Of a DNA stretch of 9,596 nt, positions 1-6,111 are shown in pieces. Origin of the DNA: an uncultured bacterium. GTDB lineage: Bacteria > Bacteroidota > Bacteroidia > Bacteroidales > CAIWKO01. Both the position numbers and the translations under genes were made by a program. The first letter of the stretch is position 1; every line of letters begins with the position of its first letter. The notes under the pieces were generated by a model that was not told where the DNA came from, made no database searches, and saw nothing but the letters and a program-made list of their open reading frames with translations. The stretch covers positions 1-9,596 of the forward strand of contig CAIWVT010000334.1 in NCBI GenBank assembly GCA_903916135.1, given 5' to 3'.

Positions 1-2784
1 TATGTCGTTGCGTTTGCGTTCGGAGTCGGATTCCATCAGGTCGGTAGGATTGAATCCGTAGCCTTTGTAATGGGCGTACATCAAAAGGCGTTCTTTAAAG
101 GTGCGGATTTTGTAGTACTTTTTATCAGATTCAGGAAGGGTTGACCGGAAGGCTTCGAAAGCCTCATTTTTTTCTTGTAGTTTGTCGAGGCGGTCGGTGC
201 CAAAATAGTCATCAGCCCAATATAAGAAATCATCGCCCATGGAATGTTGCATGTTGCGTTTTTCAATGCCTTCCATCGGCGGGTTGATGCGATCGTGAAA
301 GCGCAGGTAGGTCTGGAGGCAATACGCTAAGAAATTGTAGGTTTTATTCATTTCATCCGTAGTGTAATCATCAATCAAATCCTTACCAAATTCGGTGCGC
401 ATATTACGTTCAGGAATGTTTTTCATGGGGTCCTCACCATGATAGTAATTGGAAAAACCACAGAAAAACAAACGGCGGCGCATGGATGAATCAATGTTCT
501 TTAGGGGATGGTTGGATGTGAATCCAATTTTAGGAGACATCTTGAAAGGAATTCTATAAGTTTCGATGAACTTAGGCTCTATGGTCATTTCGCCAGTGAT
601 AGGTACAAAGAGTATCTTAATAGGTACATGTAAGCCCAAATCATCAATGATGATAAAGTCAGTGGTTCCTTCCAATACTTGACCGAAAAGGTGCTTGTCT
701 TCGCTCAAAGATTTTTTTTGTCCATCTATGACAATAGTGTTACGAACCTGAGAGATGAGTTTCAGGAAGAATGATTTTCCGGTGCCCCCCTGAGCTTTGC
801 CTGTATCAATGTTTTCATCCGTTTCCATAGCATATAACGCCCAGGATCGTGAAGATTCTTTGTAGCGATACAATCCATATCCGATGGCACAAACTTTATT
901 GATAAAACCTAATTTTTGTTCAAACTTTTCAACGACAGTAAGCTCCTGCCCTTTTTCTTCTTTTTCCCAATGGATACGGCTTGTATTGAAGATATATTTG
1001 ATGAGTGAAAAATCATTATCGTTAATATCCAAAGAATATCGTGACCAGTGAGGGACTTCATCCACTTGTTTGCGCGAATAAACAGCCGCTTTTGATTTAG
1101 GATCAATCTTTTCTTCACGTTCGGCTTCAGCTTTCATTTTCAGAAAAAGCTCATCATATTCAATAGTGAATGGTGGATCGAGTTTTTTGAAGTTGAAATC
1201 AATGATTTTGTGTTCGGGCACTGTTTTTTCAAAGTGCACCCAACGGATAGTGTCCATAGCGTCAGCCGTCACTTTCACGGCAAAGTTTTTGAAAAACAGG
1301 TGATCGAATCCGGGACCGTAGCAGATAGAATCTATTTTGATACGTGGTAGGTTAGACAGTGAGGCGACCTTCAACTGATTGGTTCGGTGAAGGGCATTAA
1401 GGAGTTTTATATCATAATATTGTAAATTATGTTTAATGTATGAAATTAAAAAATTGTTGATATATTTGGCTATGTTGTTATGAGAAATTTCCGTTACGAT
1501 GTTTTCGCGTATATGTACAAAAGTAAATTCGTTTTTGTTGGATTTAGAATCTATGGTATAGAAGCCGTTGGCTTTTAAGAATGAATAGACACATTCGTTA
1601 TTGATTTCGTATCCTTTGGGGATACCCTCATCATCATAGGTGCGGAACCAGAACATGAGCGGTTGGGATGTTTCGACAAGTTTTTTGAATAAATAGGAGT
1701 TTTTATCGAAGCGATCGTCGCGATAGAATCGAAACATATCGCGGACATCTTTGCAGGGTTTACCTTTGTCGGTTTTATATTGTTGCAGGCGCTCAGGGAG
1801 CCAAATAAGACGGATGTCGAGAAATTGGGTAGCTACTTTGGTAGCCATGCGAATACCCGTGAGGTCAATGTCCGGGAGCAGGTATAAATGTCCATCGGGA
1901 GCTGTGTTGAGTTTGGTTTTTTTATTCAGCAGCTTTTTCATCAGATGATATTGATAGTCGCTGAATATACCCGTCTCGGAGTTCAGCCAAACGACAGGAT
2001 AGCCCTGCGCATAGACATTGATAGCGTCGGAAGGTCCGGTACAGATGATCAGATGAAAAAGTCCGGTGTCTTCAGGATCGGTGAAGTCATCATTTGAATC
2101 GGCAGGGATTTGATGTTTGGAAACTTTTTTGAGCAGCTTGGCAGTGCGGTTGTCAGCAAATATAGAGTTATCGGGCTTGGTACCGACATATATAAAACGA
2201 TATTCGAGGCTCATGGGTTGATATATCTTACCAAAGGTGCCATAGTTATAGTAGAAGATATGGTATTCGGGCGTGGCTTCTATTTTGTAACCTTCTTTTG
2301 TAACATAGTGGCTTATGGGTGAAAGGTTAAAAGCGTCCGCATGTTCTTTTTTGACATCGGGACCAAACAAAAGCAGCATGGCATCCGTCCAGGGCAAAGA
2401 GTCTCCGACGGTGATAGCATCCGATTTAATGCCTGTTTTGGTGATTTTTGCAGCGGGTATAGGTTTGTCCATGTAAGCTACTTTACCTTCCACGTATTTT
2501 TCGTAGCAGAAGTTGAGAGCTTCAGTGAAATCAATACCTTTGACCACTGCAAGCAACTGTATGCCGTTATATGCTTTGGTATCGTTGCCGCCTTTATCTT
2601 GAAAAAGCCATACGTCGGAGCCTTTGGCACGGAATACAGAGCATGAGGGTTTCGTGTCATCTTTACGGATTTTAAAGCTTTTTCTACGGTTGAAACCATC
2701 AGTAGAAGATGGATAAATTTCTTCGATGATGGTTTGACCGTTGGAGGTGTAATCCCAGATTGTTTGGATTTCTATTTTTTGCAT
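1..2784 (-). CDS. Primase-helicase (CHC2-like/Toprim-like N-terminal half, SF3-type helicase C-terminal half), 3' end beyond window
   Basis: A single frame stays open for 928 codons from an ATG at 2784 to the left edge, so the C-terminus is missing. Residues 35-66 resemble the DnaG CHC2 zinc-binding region (FKIR.DDTKPSC..., WLFQDKGG) but lack the zinc Cys/His set. Residues 246-310 look like a Toprim fold: TGPSDA at 249-254, then LLPDIDLTG with D305-x-D307. The glutamate normally preceding the glycine of the first Toprim motif is T249 here. The C-terminal half has Walker A GGTGKS (666-671), Walker B FIIIDD (710-715), a motif-C/sensor-1-like TSNHP (N758) and an arginine cluster MRRRLFF (R769-771), as in SF3/D5-like phage and plasmid helicases. 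Inferred role: primer synthesis and origin unwinding for the element. It is the most distal gene of the leftward operon within the window. The ATG lies downstream of a TTAGG-type repeat. The architecture call is firm for the helicase and moderate for primase activity. Confidence 0.88.
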   Translation of the reverse strand, partial: MQKIEIQTIWDYTSNGQTIIEEIYPSSTDGFNRRKSFKIRKDDTKPSCSVFRAKGSDVWLFQDKGGNDTKAYNGIQLLAVVKGIDFTEALNFCYEKYVEGKVAYMDKPIPAAKITKTGIKSDAITVGDSLPWTDAMLLLFGPDVKKEHADAFNLSPISHYVTKEGYKIEATPEYHIFYYNYGTFGKIYQPMSLEYRFIYVGTKPDNSIFADNRTAKLLKKVSKHQIPADSNDDFTDPEDTGLFHLIICTGPSDAINVYAQGYPVVWLNSETGIFSDYQYHLMKKLLNKKTKLNTAPDGHLYLLPDIDLTGIRMATKVATQFLDIRLIWLPERLQQYKTDKGKPCKDVRDMFRFYRDDRFDKNSYLFKKLVETSQPLMFWFRTYDDEGIPKGYEINNECVYSFLKANGFYTIDSKSNKNEFTFVHIRENIVTEISHNNIAKYINNFLISYIKHNLQYYDIKLLNALHRTNQLKVASLSNLPRIKIDSICYGPGFDHLFFKNFAVKVTADAMDTIRWVHFEKTVPEHKIIDFNFKKLDPPFTIEYDELFLKMKAEAEREEKIDPKSKAAVYSRKQVDEVPHWSRYSLDINDNDFSLIKYIFNTSRIHWEKEEKGQELTVVEKFEQKLGFINKVCAIGYGLYRYKESSRSWALYAMETDENIDTGKAQGGTGKSFFLKLISQVRNTIVIDGQKKSLSEDKHLFGQVLEGTTDFIIIDDLGLHVPIKILFVPITGEMTIEPKFIETYRIPFKMSPKIGFTSNHPLKNIDSSMRRRLFFCGFSNYYHGEDPMKNIPERNMRTEFGKDLIDDYTTDEMNKTYNFLAYCLQTYLRFHDRINPPMEGIEKRNMQHSMGDDFLYWADDYFGTDRLDKLQEKNEAFEAFRSTLPESDKKYYKIRTFKERLLMYAHYKGYGFNPTDLMESDSERKRNDI

Positions 2785-2793
2785 TTACTAGAG

Positions 2794-2846
2794 GCTTTTA
2801 GGATTTAGGCTATTAGACTGTTAGTGATTAGGTTTTTTATTTAGGA
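2794..2846. repeat. TTAGG-type intergenic repeat upstream of the primase-helicase
   Basis: This spacer is made of imperfect TTTAGGATTTAGG/CTATTAG units. It shares the block TTTAGGCTATT with the spacer at 3042-3072. It fills the whole gap between the stop of the 64-aa gene and about 9 bp before the primase start. Such low-complexity units recur between genes in Bacteroidota genomes; a function is not known from the sequence. Confidence 0.6.
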
Positions 2847-3041
2847 TCAATTCGGATGTACTTCGAAGTCTATTCCGTTTACTTTACCTTCTTTAATCAG
2901 TGCTACATGATATTTTTTTCCATCATATTCAAAATTAGCTTCAAAAGAATCAAGAATTTCTATTTCCAGAAAGTGAACAATAGATAATATTTCTTTTGAT
3001 ATAAATTCAGATATGATTTTTGCTTTTTCTTCTTGAGACAT
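2847..3041 (-). CDS. Hypothetical acidic 64-aa protein
   Basis: Not recognised. The ATG at 3041 and TGA at 2847 give 64 aa. Residues 1-35 are predicted helical and charged (MSQEEKAKIISEFISKEI), followed by an acidic, probably beta-rich tail (FEYDGKKYHVALIKEGKV, then GIDFEVHPN). There is no signal peptide, membrane segment or zinc motif. It sits between the C2H2 protein gene and the primase-helicase in the same direction, flanked on both sides by TTAGG-type repeats, and is likely co-transcribed. Its size and position fit a small accessory protein of the element, but no function can be assigned. Confidence 0.6.
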   Translation of the reverse strand: MSQEEKAKIISEFISKEILSIVHFLEIEILDSFEANFEYDGKKYHVALIKEGKVNGIDFEVHPN

Positions 3042-3072
3042 ATATTTAGGATTTTAGGTTTTAGGCTATTTG
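3042..3072. repeat. TTAGG-type intergenic repeat
   Basis: Imperfect tandem of TTTAGGAT/TTTTAGG units abutting the ATG at 3041. It contains the TAG stop (3066-3068) of the upstream C2H2 gene. It shares TTTTAGG and TTTAGGCTATT blocks with 2794-2846. Confidence 0.6.
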
Positions 3073-3260
3073 GATTTATTTTTAAGTTCCATAAAATGAT
3101 CTGTAAGGCGACTCATGCAAATAAATAGTTTTTCTTCAGGAGTTGCTTTCTTTTGTACATTATTAAAATGAGTAATGGAATTTATATGGAGGCTTAATTC
3201 AGACTTATAAATAATTACATTACAATATTTACATTCAATCGTTTCTTTCGTTTCATCCAT
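3066..3260 (-). CDS. Single C2H2 zinc-finger microprotein (64 aa)
   Basis: Residues 10-31 carry C10-X2-C13-X11-H25-X5-H31, close to the classical C2H2 spacing (C-X2-4-C-X12-H-X3-5-H), with hydrophobic V15/I17 and L24 in positions expected for the finger core. The remaining 33 residues are a charged helix ending KNKSK. C2H2 fingers are uncommon in bacteria but occur in mobile elements and in Ros/MucR-type regulators; this one is shorter than Ros/MucR. The likely role is nucleic-acid or protein binding (inference). The ATG at 3260 overlaps the 3' end of the upstream 93-aa gene by 8 bp (ATGGATGA), which suggests translational coupling. The stop codon lies inside a TTAGG-type repeat. Confidence 0.72.
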   Translation of the reverse strand: MDETKETIECKYCNVIIYKSELSLHINSITHFNNVQKKATPEEKLFICMSRLTDHFMELKNKSK

Positions 3261-3534
3261 TTTGTTCGTTGTTTAGGATTTCAATTGATTCATCAAATAG
3301 TTTGTTGATTTGGTCTATGGTTTTTTGACTTTGAGCAGGAGGCAATAATAATAGGTCCTTGATGTTTTCGCGAATGAAGATAGCTAAGGCATGAGGCGAC
3401 AGGATGCGCTCGATTTTCTCGATGAGCAAACCAACTTTCTGATCAGTGAGTCCATTCTTGGATACGCCGATCTGAATGAGTCGGTAGCGTATCGCTAGAA
3501 GGCTTTTGAAAAATTGGATGTCGGTTGTGGTCAT
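3253..3534 (-). CDS. Hypothetical 93-aa helical protein
   Basis: Not recognised. I chose the ATG at 3534 (MTTTDIQFFKSLL...). A longer reading from 3588 would add MLSEVEASFFIFNFSFS, which is only translation of the interspersed repeats at 3541-3590. The protein is mostly alpha-helical by eye, with basic and hydrophobic alternation (residues 1-60) and a proline pair followed by a Q/K-rich helix near the end (LLPPAQSQKTIDQINKL). No cysteines, no membrane segment. Its stop overlaps the start of the C2H2 gene by 8 bp, so the two proteins are probably made together. Function unknown. Confidence 0.62.
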   Translation of the reverse strand: MTTTDIQFFKSLLAIRYRLIQIGVSKNGLTDQKVGLLIEKIERILSPHALAIFIRENIKDLLLLPPAQSQKTIDQINKLFDESIEILNNEQNG

Positions 3535-3540
3535 TGTTGA

Positions 3541-3564
3541 GAATGAAAAATTAAAAATGAAAAA
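3541..3564. repeat. ATGAAAAATTAAAA-type intergenic repeat
   Basis: GAATGAAAAATTAAAAATGA and following bases belong to the same low-complexity family as the spacers at 3959, 4241 and 4731. Here it lies just upstream of the ATG at 3534. Confidence 0.65.
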
Positions 3565-3568
3565 TGAT

Positions 3569-3590
3569 GCTTCGACTTCGCTCAGCAACC
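3569..3590. repeat. Interspersed repeat containing CTGAGCGAAGTCGAAG
   Basis: On the minus strand this reads GGTTGCTGAGCGAAGTCGAA and two more bases. The core CTGAGCGAAGTCGAAG is a well-known dispersed intergenic repeat in many Bacteroidota genomes (recalled, not searched). It is fused directly to the A-rich repeat at 3541-3564. Confidence 0.6.
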
Positions 3591-3715
3591 GTATGAATTA
3601 AAATGAAATCACGTTAATAATTTGAAGCTTTGCCGGTGTCGCCTTTGTTTTTTACCGTTATTTTTTGATGGCGCCAGTGCGGATCGTGGCTGCCGGTTAA
3701 TGTATAAACCCGTTA
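3591..3715 (-). other. Gap with an ATG-less open frame of about 30 codons
   Basis: No ATG exists on the minus strand here. After two consecutive TAA codons that end the 77-aa gene, the same frame stays open for about 32 codons to a TAA near 3618, reading ...VYTLTGSHDPHWRHQKITV... Its codons are richer in G and C than the neighbours. It may be the remnant of a longer gene, a small gene with a rare start codon, or chance. No promoter-like box or hairpin terminator was seen. Confidence 0.3.
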
Positions 3716-3949
3716 TTAGGTAGATTTGATTTGAACGATTTTATTTGCATCGCCCAGATAAAAGAGCCAGGTATATATATCCGTTGTGATCTCAATTTGG
3801 TTGGTTAGGTATTCCACAACTAAAGGATCAGGATATGAGTTTAGTTTTTCGTTATTCAATGCGTCAAGCATACGAGTTAATTCTGCTTGTACGTGCATTA
3901 TGCCTGTGCGTAACAGGCTTATTTTTGTTTTGTCGAGTGTGAATTCCAT
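3716..3949 (-). CDS. Hypothetical 77-aa protein
   Basis: Not recognised. ATG at 3949; the stop is a double TAA (3718-3713). The protein reads as two helices (roughly residues 10-34 and 43-70) with a central NSYPDPLVVEYL segment and aromatic residues YTWLFYL near the end. No cysteines or signal peptide. A perfect 6-bp inverted repeat (GCCTGT/ACAGGC, 3902-3907 and 3913-3918) lies about ten codons into the gene and could form a small hairpin in the mRNA. The start follows a low-complexity repeat with no Shine-Dalgarno site. Same operon as its neighbours; role unknown. Confidence 0.6.
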   Translation of the reverse strand: MEFTLDKTKISLLRTGIMHVQAELTRMLDALNNEKLNSYPDPLVVEYLTNQIEITTDIYTWLFYLGDANKIVQIKST

Positions 3950-3958
3950 GTGATTTTA

Positions 3959-3997
3959 TTTAAGAATGAAAAATGAAAAATTAAAAATGAAAAATTT
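3959..3997. repeat. ATGAAAAATTAAAA-type intergenic repeat
   Basis: TTTAAGAATGAAAAATGAAA continued by further AATTAAAAATGAAAAAT units fills the spacer between the 80-aa and 77-aa genes. The TAA stop of the 80-aa gene (3998-3996) lies at its edge. Confidence 0.7.
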
Positions 3998-4238
3998 ACT
4001 CTTTCCAACTAATACAAATAATATTAGAACTATTGTTACCACTAACGTTATAACCAATTTTTCTTAGTTGGGAAATAACAATATCTTGGGAAGTTTCATC
4101 ACCTGTAAGAGTGAATCTAGTCCAATAATCACCCATTTTACAGGCTGATTCAATTTTATTATTGATTTTTTCGAGTTGAAATTCCGAGGATTCAAGTGAA
4201 CTTTTAAGCAATTCACGGGCTTGATCAGCAGTCATCAT
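3996..4238 (-). CDS. Hypothetical 80-aa protein, paralogous to the C-terminus of the 192-aa protein
   Basis: I chose the ATG at 4238 (MMTADQARELL...); an upstream start at 4295 would add MFCKSSLLIFHFSFLILKYM, which is repeat-derived. Three blocks match the C-terminal third of the 192-aa protein at 5336-5914: TADQARE (3-9) with TAEKARE, IVISQLRKIGY (53-63) with ITISQLQELGF, and a terminal ISW (76-78). The fold would be a long helix, then a strand, a helix containing xxISQLxxxG, and a final strand. Similar small proteins recur in phages and elements of Bacteroidota (recalled, unverified) with no known function. The gene is probably co-transcribed with its neighbours. Confidence 0.68.
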   Translation of the reverse strand: MMTADQARELLKSSLESSEFQLEKINNKIESACKMGDYWTRFTLTGDETSQDIVISQLRKIGYNVSGNNSSNIICISWKE

Positions 4239-4240
4239 AT

Positions 4241-4272
4241 ATTTAAGAATTAAAAATGAAAAATGAAAAATT
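4241..4272. repeat. ATGAAAAATTAAAA-type intergenic repeat
   Basis: ATTTAAGAATTAAAAATGAA and continuing units fill the spacer. The TAA of the upstream 152-aa gene (4273-4271) is formed by the repeat's terminal TTA. Confidence 0.7.
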
Positions 4273-4729
4273 AATAAAGAAGATTTGCAGAACATTCAGG
4301 ACATATACCACTTTCAATATCATATTGAGTGAGGGTTTCTTTGCAATTGGGACAGTTAGTCATAACATGTTGCCACAGTGGCTTAGATTCTTTTGATTCA
4401 TCTTCAGTGATGATGCCGGTGACAGATTTTTTGAGGTTGTCTAATACCGTCATGAAGGAAGAAACGTTGCTATTTACTGAATAAAGTTCATTTCTTAGGA
4501 GTTTGTTTTCGGTGTTGAGTTCAGAGAGTTGTTTCTGAAGCTTTGGTTTGTCATTGAGATAGTACTCCGCACAATGGAACAATATCTTAGTGTTCGCTTT
4601 GATGCCCAATTGAGCAGAGAGCTTTTCAATGATAGCCTGCCTATCGGCATCGAGTACGATGTCCATGCGGGACGGCTTAGGAGGTGGCGGAGGAGCTTGT
4701 TTTTTTTGTGGTTGCTTTTTTGCTGACAT
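4271..4729 (-). CDS. Putative ribbon-helix-helix / coiled-coil / zinc-ribbon protein (152 aa)
   Basis: Start at ATG 4729. Residues 1-20 are basic and proline-rich (KKQAPPPPPKPSR). Residues 21-58 (RMDIVLD..., a helix, then IKANTKILFHCAEYYL) have the strand-helix-helix pattern of ribbon-helix-helix DNA-binding proteins of plasmids and phages. Residues 60-105 are polar and heptad-like, probably a coiled coil for oligomerisation. The C-terminus holds a clear zinc ribbon C126-X2-C129-X13-C143-X2-C146. Such a build suits a DNA-binding accessory or partition/replication factor of the element (inference). It lies mid-operon between two other small genes and is separated from both by low-complexity repeats. 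Zinc ribbon call firm, RHH call moderate. Confidence 0.72.
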   Translation of the reverse strand: MSAKKQPQKKQAPPPPPKPSRMDIVLDADRQAIIEKLSAQLGIKANTKILFHCAEYYLNDKPKLQKQLSELNTENKLLRNELYSVNSNVSSFMTVLDNLKKSVTGIITEDESKESKPLWQHVMTNCPNCKETLTQYDIESGICPECSANLLY

Positions 4730-4730
4730 G

Positions 4731-4770
4731 ATTAATTTAATTAAAAATGAAAAATTAAAAATGAAAAATT
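4731..4770. repeat. ATGAAAAATTAAAA-type intergenic repeat
   Basis: ATTAATTTAATTAAAAATGA followed by two further AAAAATTAAAAATG-like units fills the whole spacer. The repeat's final TTA supplies the TAA stop (4771-4769) of the upstream HTH gene. Confidence 0.7.
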
Positions 4771-5044
4771 ATACCGGGAATACCCAATTTGCGATGAGTT
4801 CTTTTGAAGATTCGATGGTGAGGACCTTGGTGCCACAGTTGAACTCGGTGATGAGATACTCAGGTGAGATTTCGGGTTTGTTGATGATTTTGATGATGGA
4901 TTTGATTTCGGGCGCAGACATGCGCTGGGGTTCATTGAGCATACGGGTGCATCGGGTTTGTGTGATGCCCATGAGCGCAGCTAGCTTAGCGAACTGCGCG
5001 GCTGTTAGGTGATGTTTGATGAATTCTTTGAAGTGCATTTTCAT
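4769..5044 (-). CDS. HTH (XRE-like) DNA-binding protein, 91 aa
   Basis: Residues 12-50 fit a helix-turn-helix: LTAAQFAKLAALMG (helices 1-2), ITQTRCTRMLNEP (recognition helix), then MSAPEIKSIIKIIN (helix 4). This is the order seen in XRE/Cro-type repressors. The C-terminal 40 residues (EISPEYLITEF...ESSKELIANWVFPV) match nothing I recognise. The ATG at 5044 or the one two codons downstream could be used. It would act as a transcriptional regulator or DNA-binding replication factor within the leftward operon; it is not in the usual repressor position, which is taken by the divergent gene at 6447. Confidence in HTH is moderate. Confidence 0.66.
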   Translation of the reverse strand: MKMHFKEFIKHHLTAAQFAKLAALMGITQTRCTRMLNEPQRMSAPEIKSIIKIINKPEISPEYLITEFNCGTKVLTIESSKELIANWVFPV

Positions 5045-5074
5045 TTAAGATTTAAGATTTAAGAATTAAGAATT
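5045..5074. repeat. ATTTAAG tandem intergenic repeat
   Basis: ATTTAAGATTTAAGATTTAA followed by GAATTAAGAATTA: period 7, three and a half units plus variants. It abuts the ATG at 5044 and includes the TAA of the 86-aa gene (5075-5073). Confidence 0.65.
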
Positions 5075-5333
5075 ACTTCGAAGCAGTTTTTTTTTTAGTA
5101 TTTTTTTTTGGTTTTGCAGGTACAGCGGCTTTTCTGCCAGGTTTTAGGGTGCGTTCGATGGTGATGGTGATGCGTTCTTTATCATTTTCGATATAGAGGA
5201 TTTGTTCTTTACCTTGAACATGGTAAAGGAACACAGGGTGAAGGTCCACATCCAAACTGAGTGGAAGCAGACCAGCCACTAAGCCGAGTATCGGCAAAGA
5301 ATGGCGCTCGGGAACTAGGTAGGGATAGGTCAT
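5073..5333 (-). CDS. Hypothetical 86-aa protein with lysine-rich tail
   Basis: Not recognised. I prefer the ATG at 5333, two bases after the TAA of the upstream 192-aa gene (TAAAGATG), which suggests translational coupling; a TTG at 5342 would add three residues. The N-terminal half is apolar with prolines (YPYLVPERHSLPILGLVAGL). The middle has strand-like YIENDKERITITIERT. The last 20 residues are Lys/Ala/Pro-rich (PAKPKKNTKKKTASK), a tail typical of nucleic-acid-binding proteins. The short apolar stretch is interrupted by proline and is unlikely to be a membrane helix. Possible nucleoid or ssDNA-associated accessory protein (inference only). Confidence 0.6.
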   Translation of the reverse strand: MTYPYLVPERHSLPILGLVAGLLPLSLDVDLHPVFLYHVQGKEQILYIENDKERITITIERTLKPGRKAAVPAKPKKNTKKKTASK

Positions 5334-5335
5334 CT

Positions 5336-5914
5336 TTACCAACTAATAAAAAAAGTACCAAATCTATAATTAATTGTAAAGCCCAATTCTTGTAACTGGG
5401 ATATAGTAATTTCATATAGATGTGTTTTTTTCATTTTACTGTAGCCTTCATTTGCGCGCGTTTCAATATCTTTAAGTAGCATAGTCAATGCTTTTTGTTT
5501 TTCTTTAGCTTTTGCCGCTTTATCTTTATAATGAGCGTCAGTAATTTCCCGAGCTTTTTCTGCTGTTAAAAGTTCGCATGATGGCTTGGTTTCCTTTTCA
5601 TCTTTCATACTACAATTAATAAAAGGTAAAAAATCTAAAAGTTCTTTATAACTTAAAATTTCAATAAGATATGCACGTTTATTAGTAGCATTATTTATAA
5701 GGTAAATTTCTCTAATATCAATATATCTTTTATCATTATCAATTGTTATATAAATTATATAAGAGTTACCTTTATAATTTTTTTTGCTTCCATCGGTATA
5801 TCCTAAAAATTCATCTTCTCTATGTTTTAAACAATCTTCGCTTATTGCCATTTCGTGAGAAGAAAAGGAAAATGATATATCACTATCAGCATATATTCTA
5901 TATTTTTTTTCCAT
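5336..5914 (-). CDS. Hypothetical 192-aa two-part protein with the same C-terminal module as the 80-aa gene
   Basis: ATG at 5914, preceded by TTAAAGAC as at the neighbouring 55-aa gene. Residues 1-105 read as a beta-rich, acidic/aromatic domain (ISFSFSSHEMAISEDCLKHR, then YIIYITIDNDKRYIDIREIY) that I do not recognise. Residues 115-192 are related to the separate 80-aa protein at 3996-4238: TAEKARE (117-123), a long basic helix (130-160), ITISQLQELGF (169-179) and a terminal ISW. The product therefore looks like an unknown domain fused to a module that elsewhere in this operon is free-standing. Cytoplasmic; no signal or membrane segment. No function assigned. Confidence 0.65.
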   Translation of the reverse strand: MEKKYRIYADSDISFSFSSHEMAISEDCLKHREDEFLGYTDGSKKNYKGNSYIIYITIDNDKRYIDIREIYLINNATNKRAYLIEILSYKELLDFLPFINCSMKDEKETKPSCELLTAEKAREITDAHYKDKAAKAKEKQKALTMLLKDIETRANEGYSKMKKTHLYEITISQLQELGFTINYRFGTFFISW

Positions 5915-5925
5915 GTCTTTAATTC

Positions 5926-6093
5926 TTAGAGTTTATTACTTTCTTCTTCAAAATACTTTATGTTGCTTTTAAGCAATTTAATCATAAAGCGAAACTGCCT
6001 TTTAGATTTATTGTCATTAAGTTCTTTAGCTCGGGGTTTCCATATCTTAATTAACTTTTCGTGTGATGCGATTTTTTCATTAATTTCTACCAT
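5926..6093 (-). CDS. Hypothetical basic 55-aa protein
   Basis: A short frame from ATG 6093 to TAA 5926: begins MVEINEKIASHEKLIKIWKP and ends YFEEESNKL. It is highly helical and rich in Lys/Glu, with no cysteines. Support for it being real: it fits exactly between the Cro-like gene (18-bp gap) and the 192-aa gene (11-bp gap), on the same strand, and has the same TAAAGAC-ATG leader as the next gene. Not recognised; could be a small regulator or antirepressor-like protein (speculative). Confidence 0.6.
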   Translation of the reverse strand: MVEINEKIASHEKLIKIWKPRAKELNDNKSKRQFRFMIKLLKSNIKYFEEESNKL

Positions 6094-6111
6094 GTCTTTA
6101 GTTTTTTTTGG

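Noticed and set aside
1751..2646. Series of plus-strand open frames (65-101 aa) inside the primase-helicase region
   Set aside because: They lie opposite one continuous 928-codon minus-strand frame with clear helicase motifs; their translations show no motifs and they are antisense shadows.
3535..3588. Upstream start for the 93-aa gene (MLSEVEASFFIFNFSFS extension)
   Set aside because: Encoded entirely by two dispersed repeats; the family-like part begins at MTTTDIQ.
4239..4295. Upstream start for the 80-aa gene (MFCKSSLLIFHFSFLILKYM extension)
   Set aside because: The extension is encoded by a low-complexity repeat that recurs in other spacers and overlaps the end of the upstream gene; it is not a signal peptide although it looks hydrophobic.
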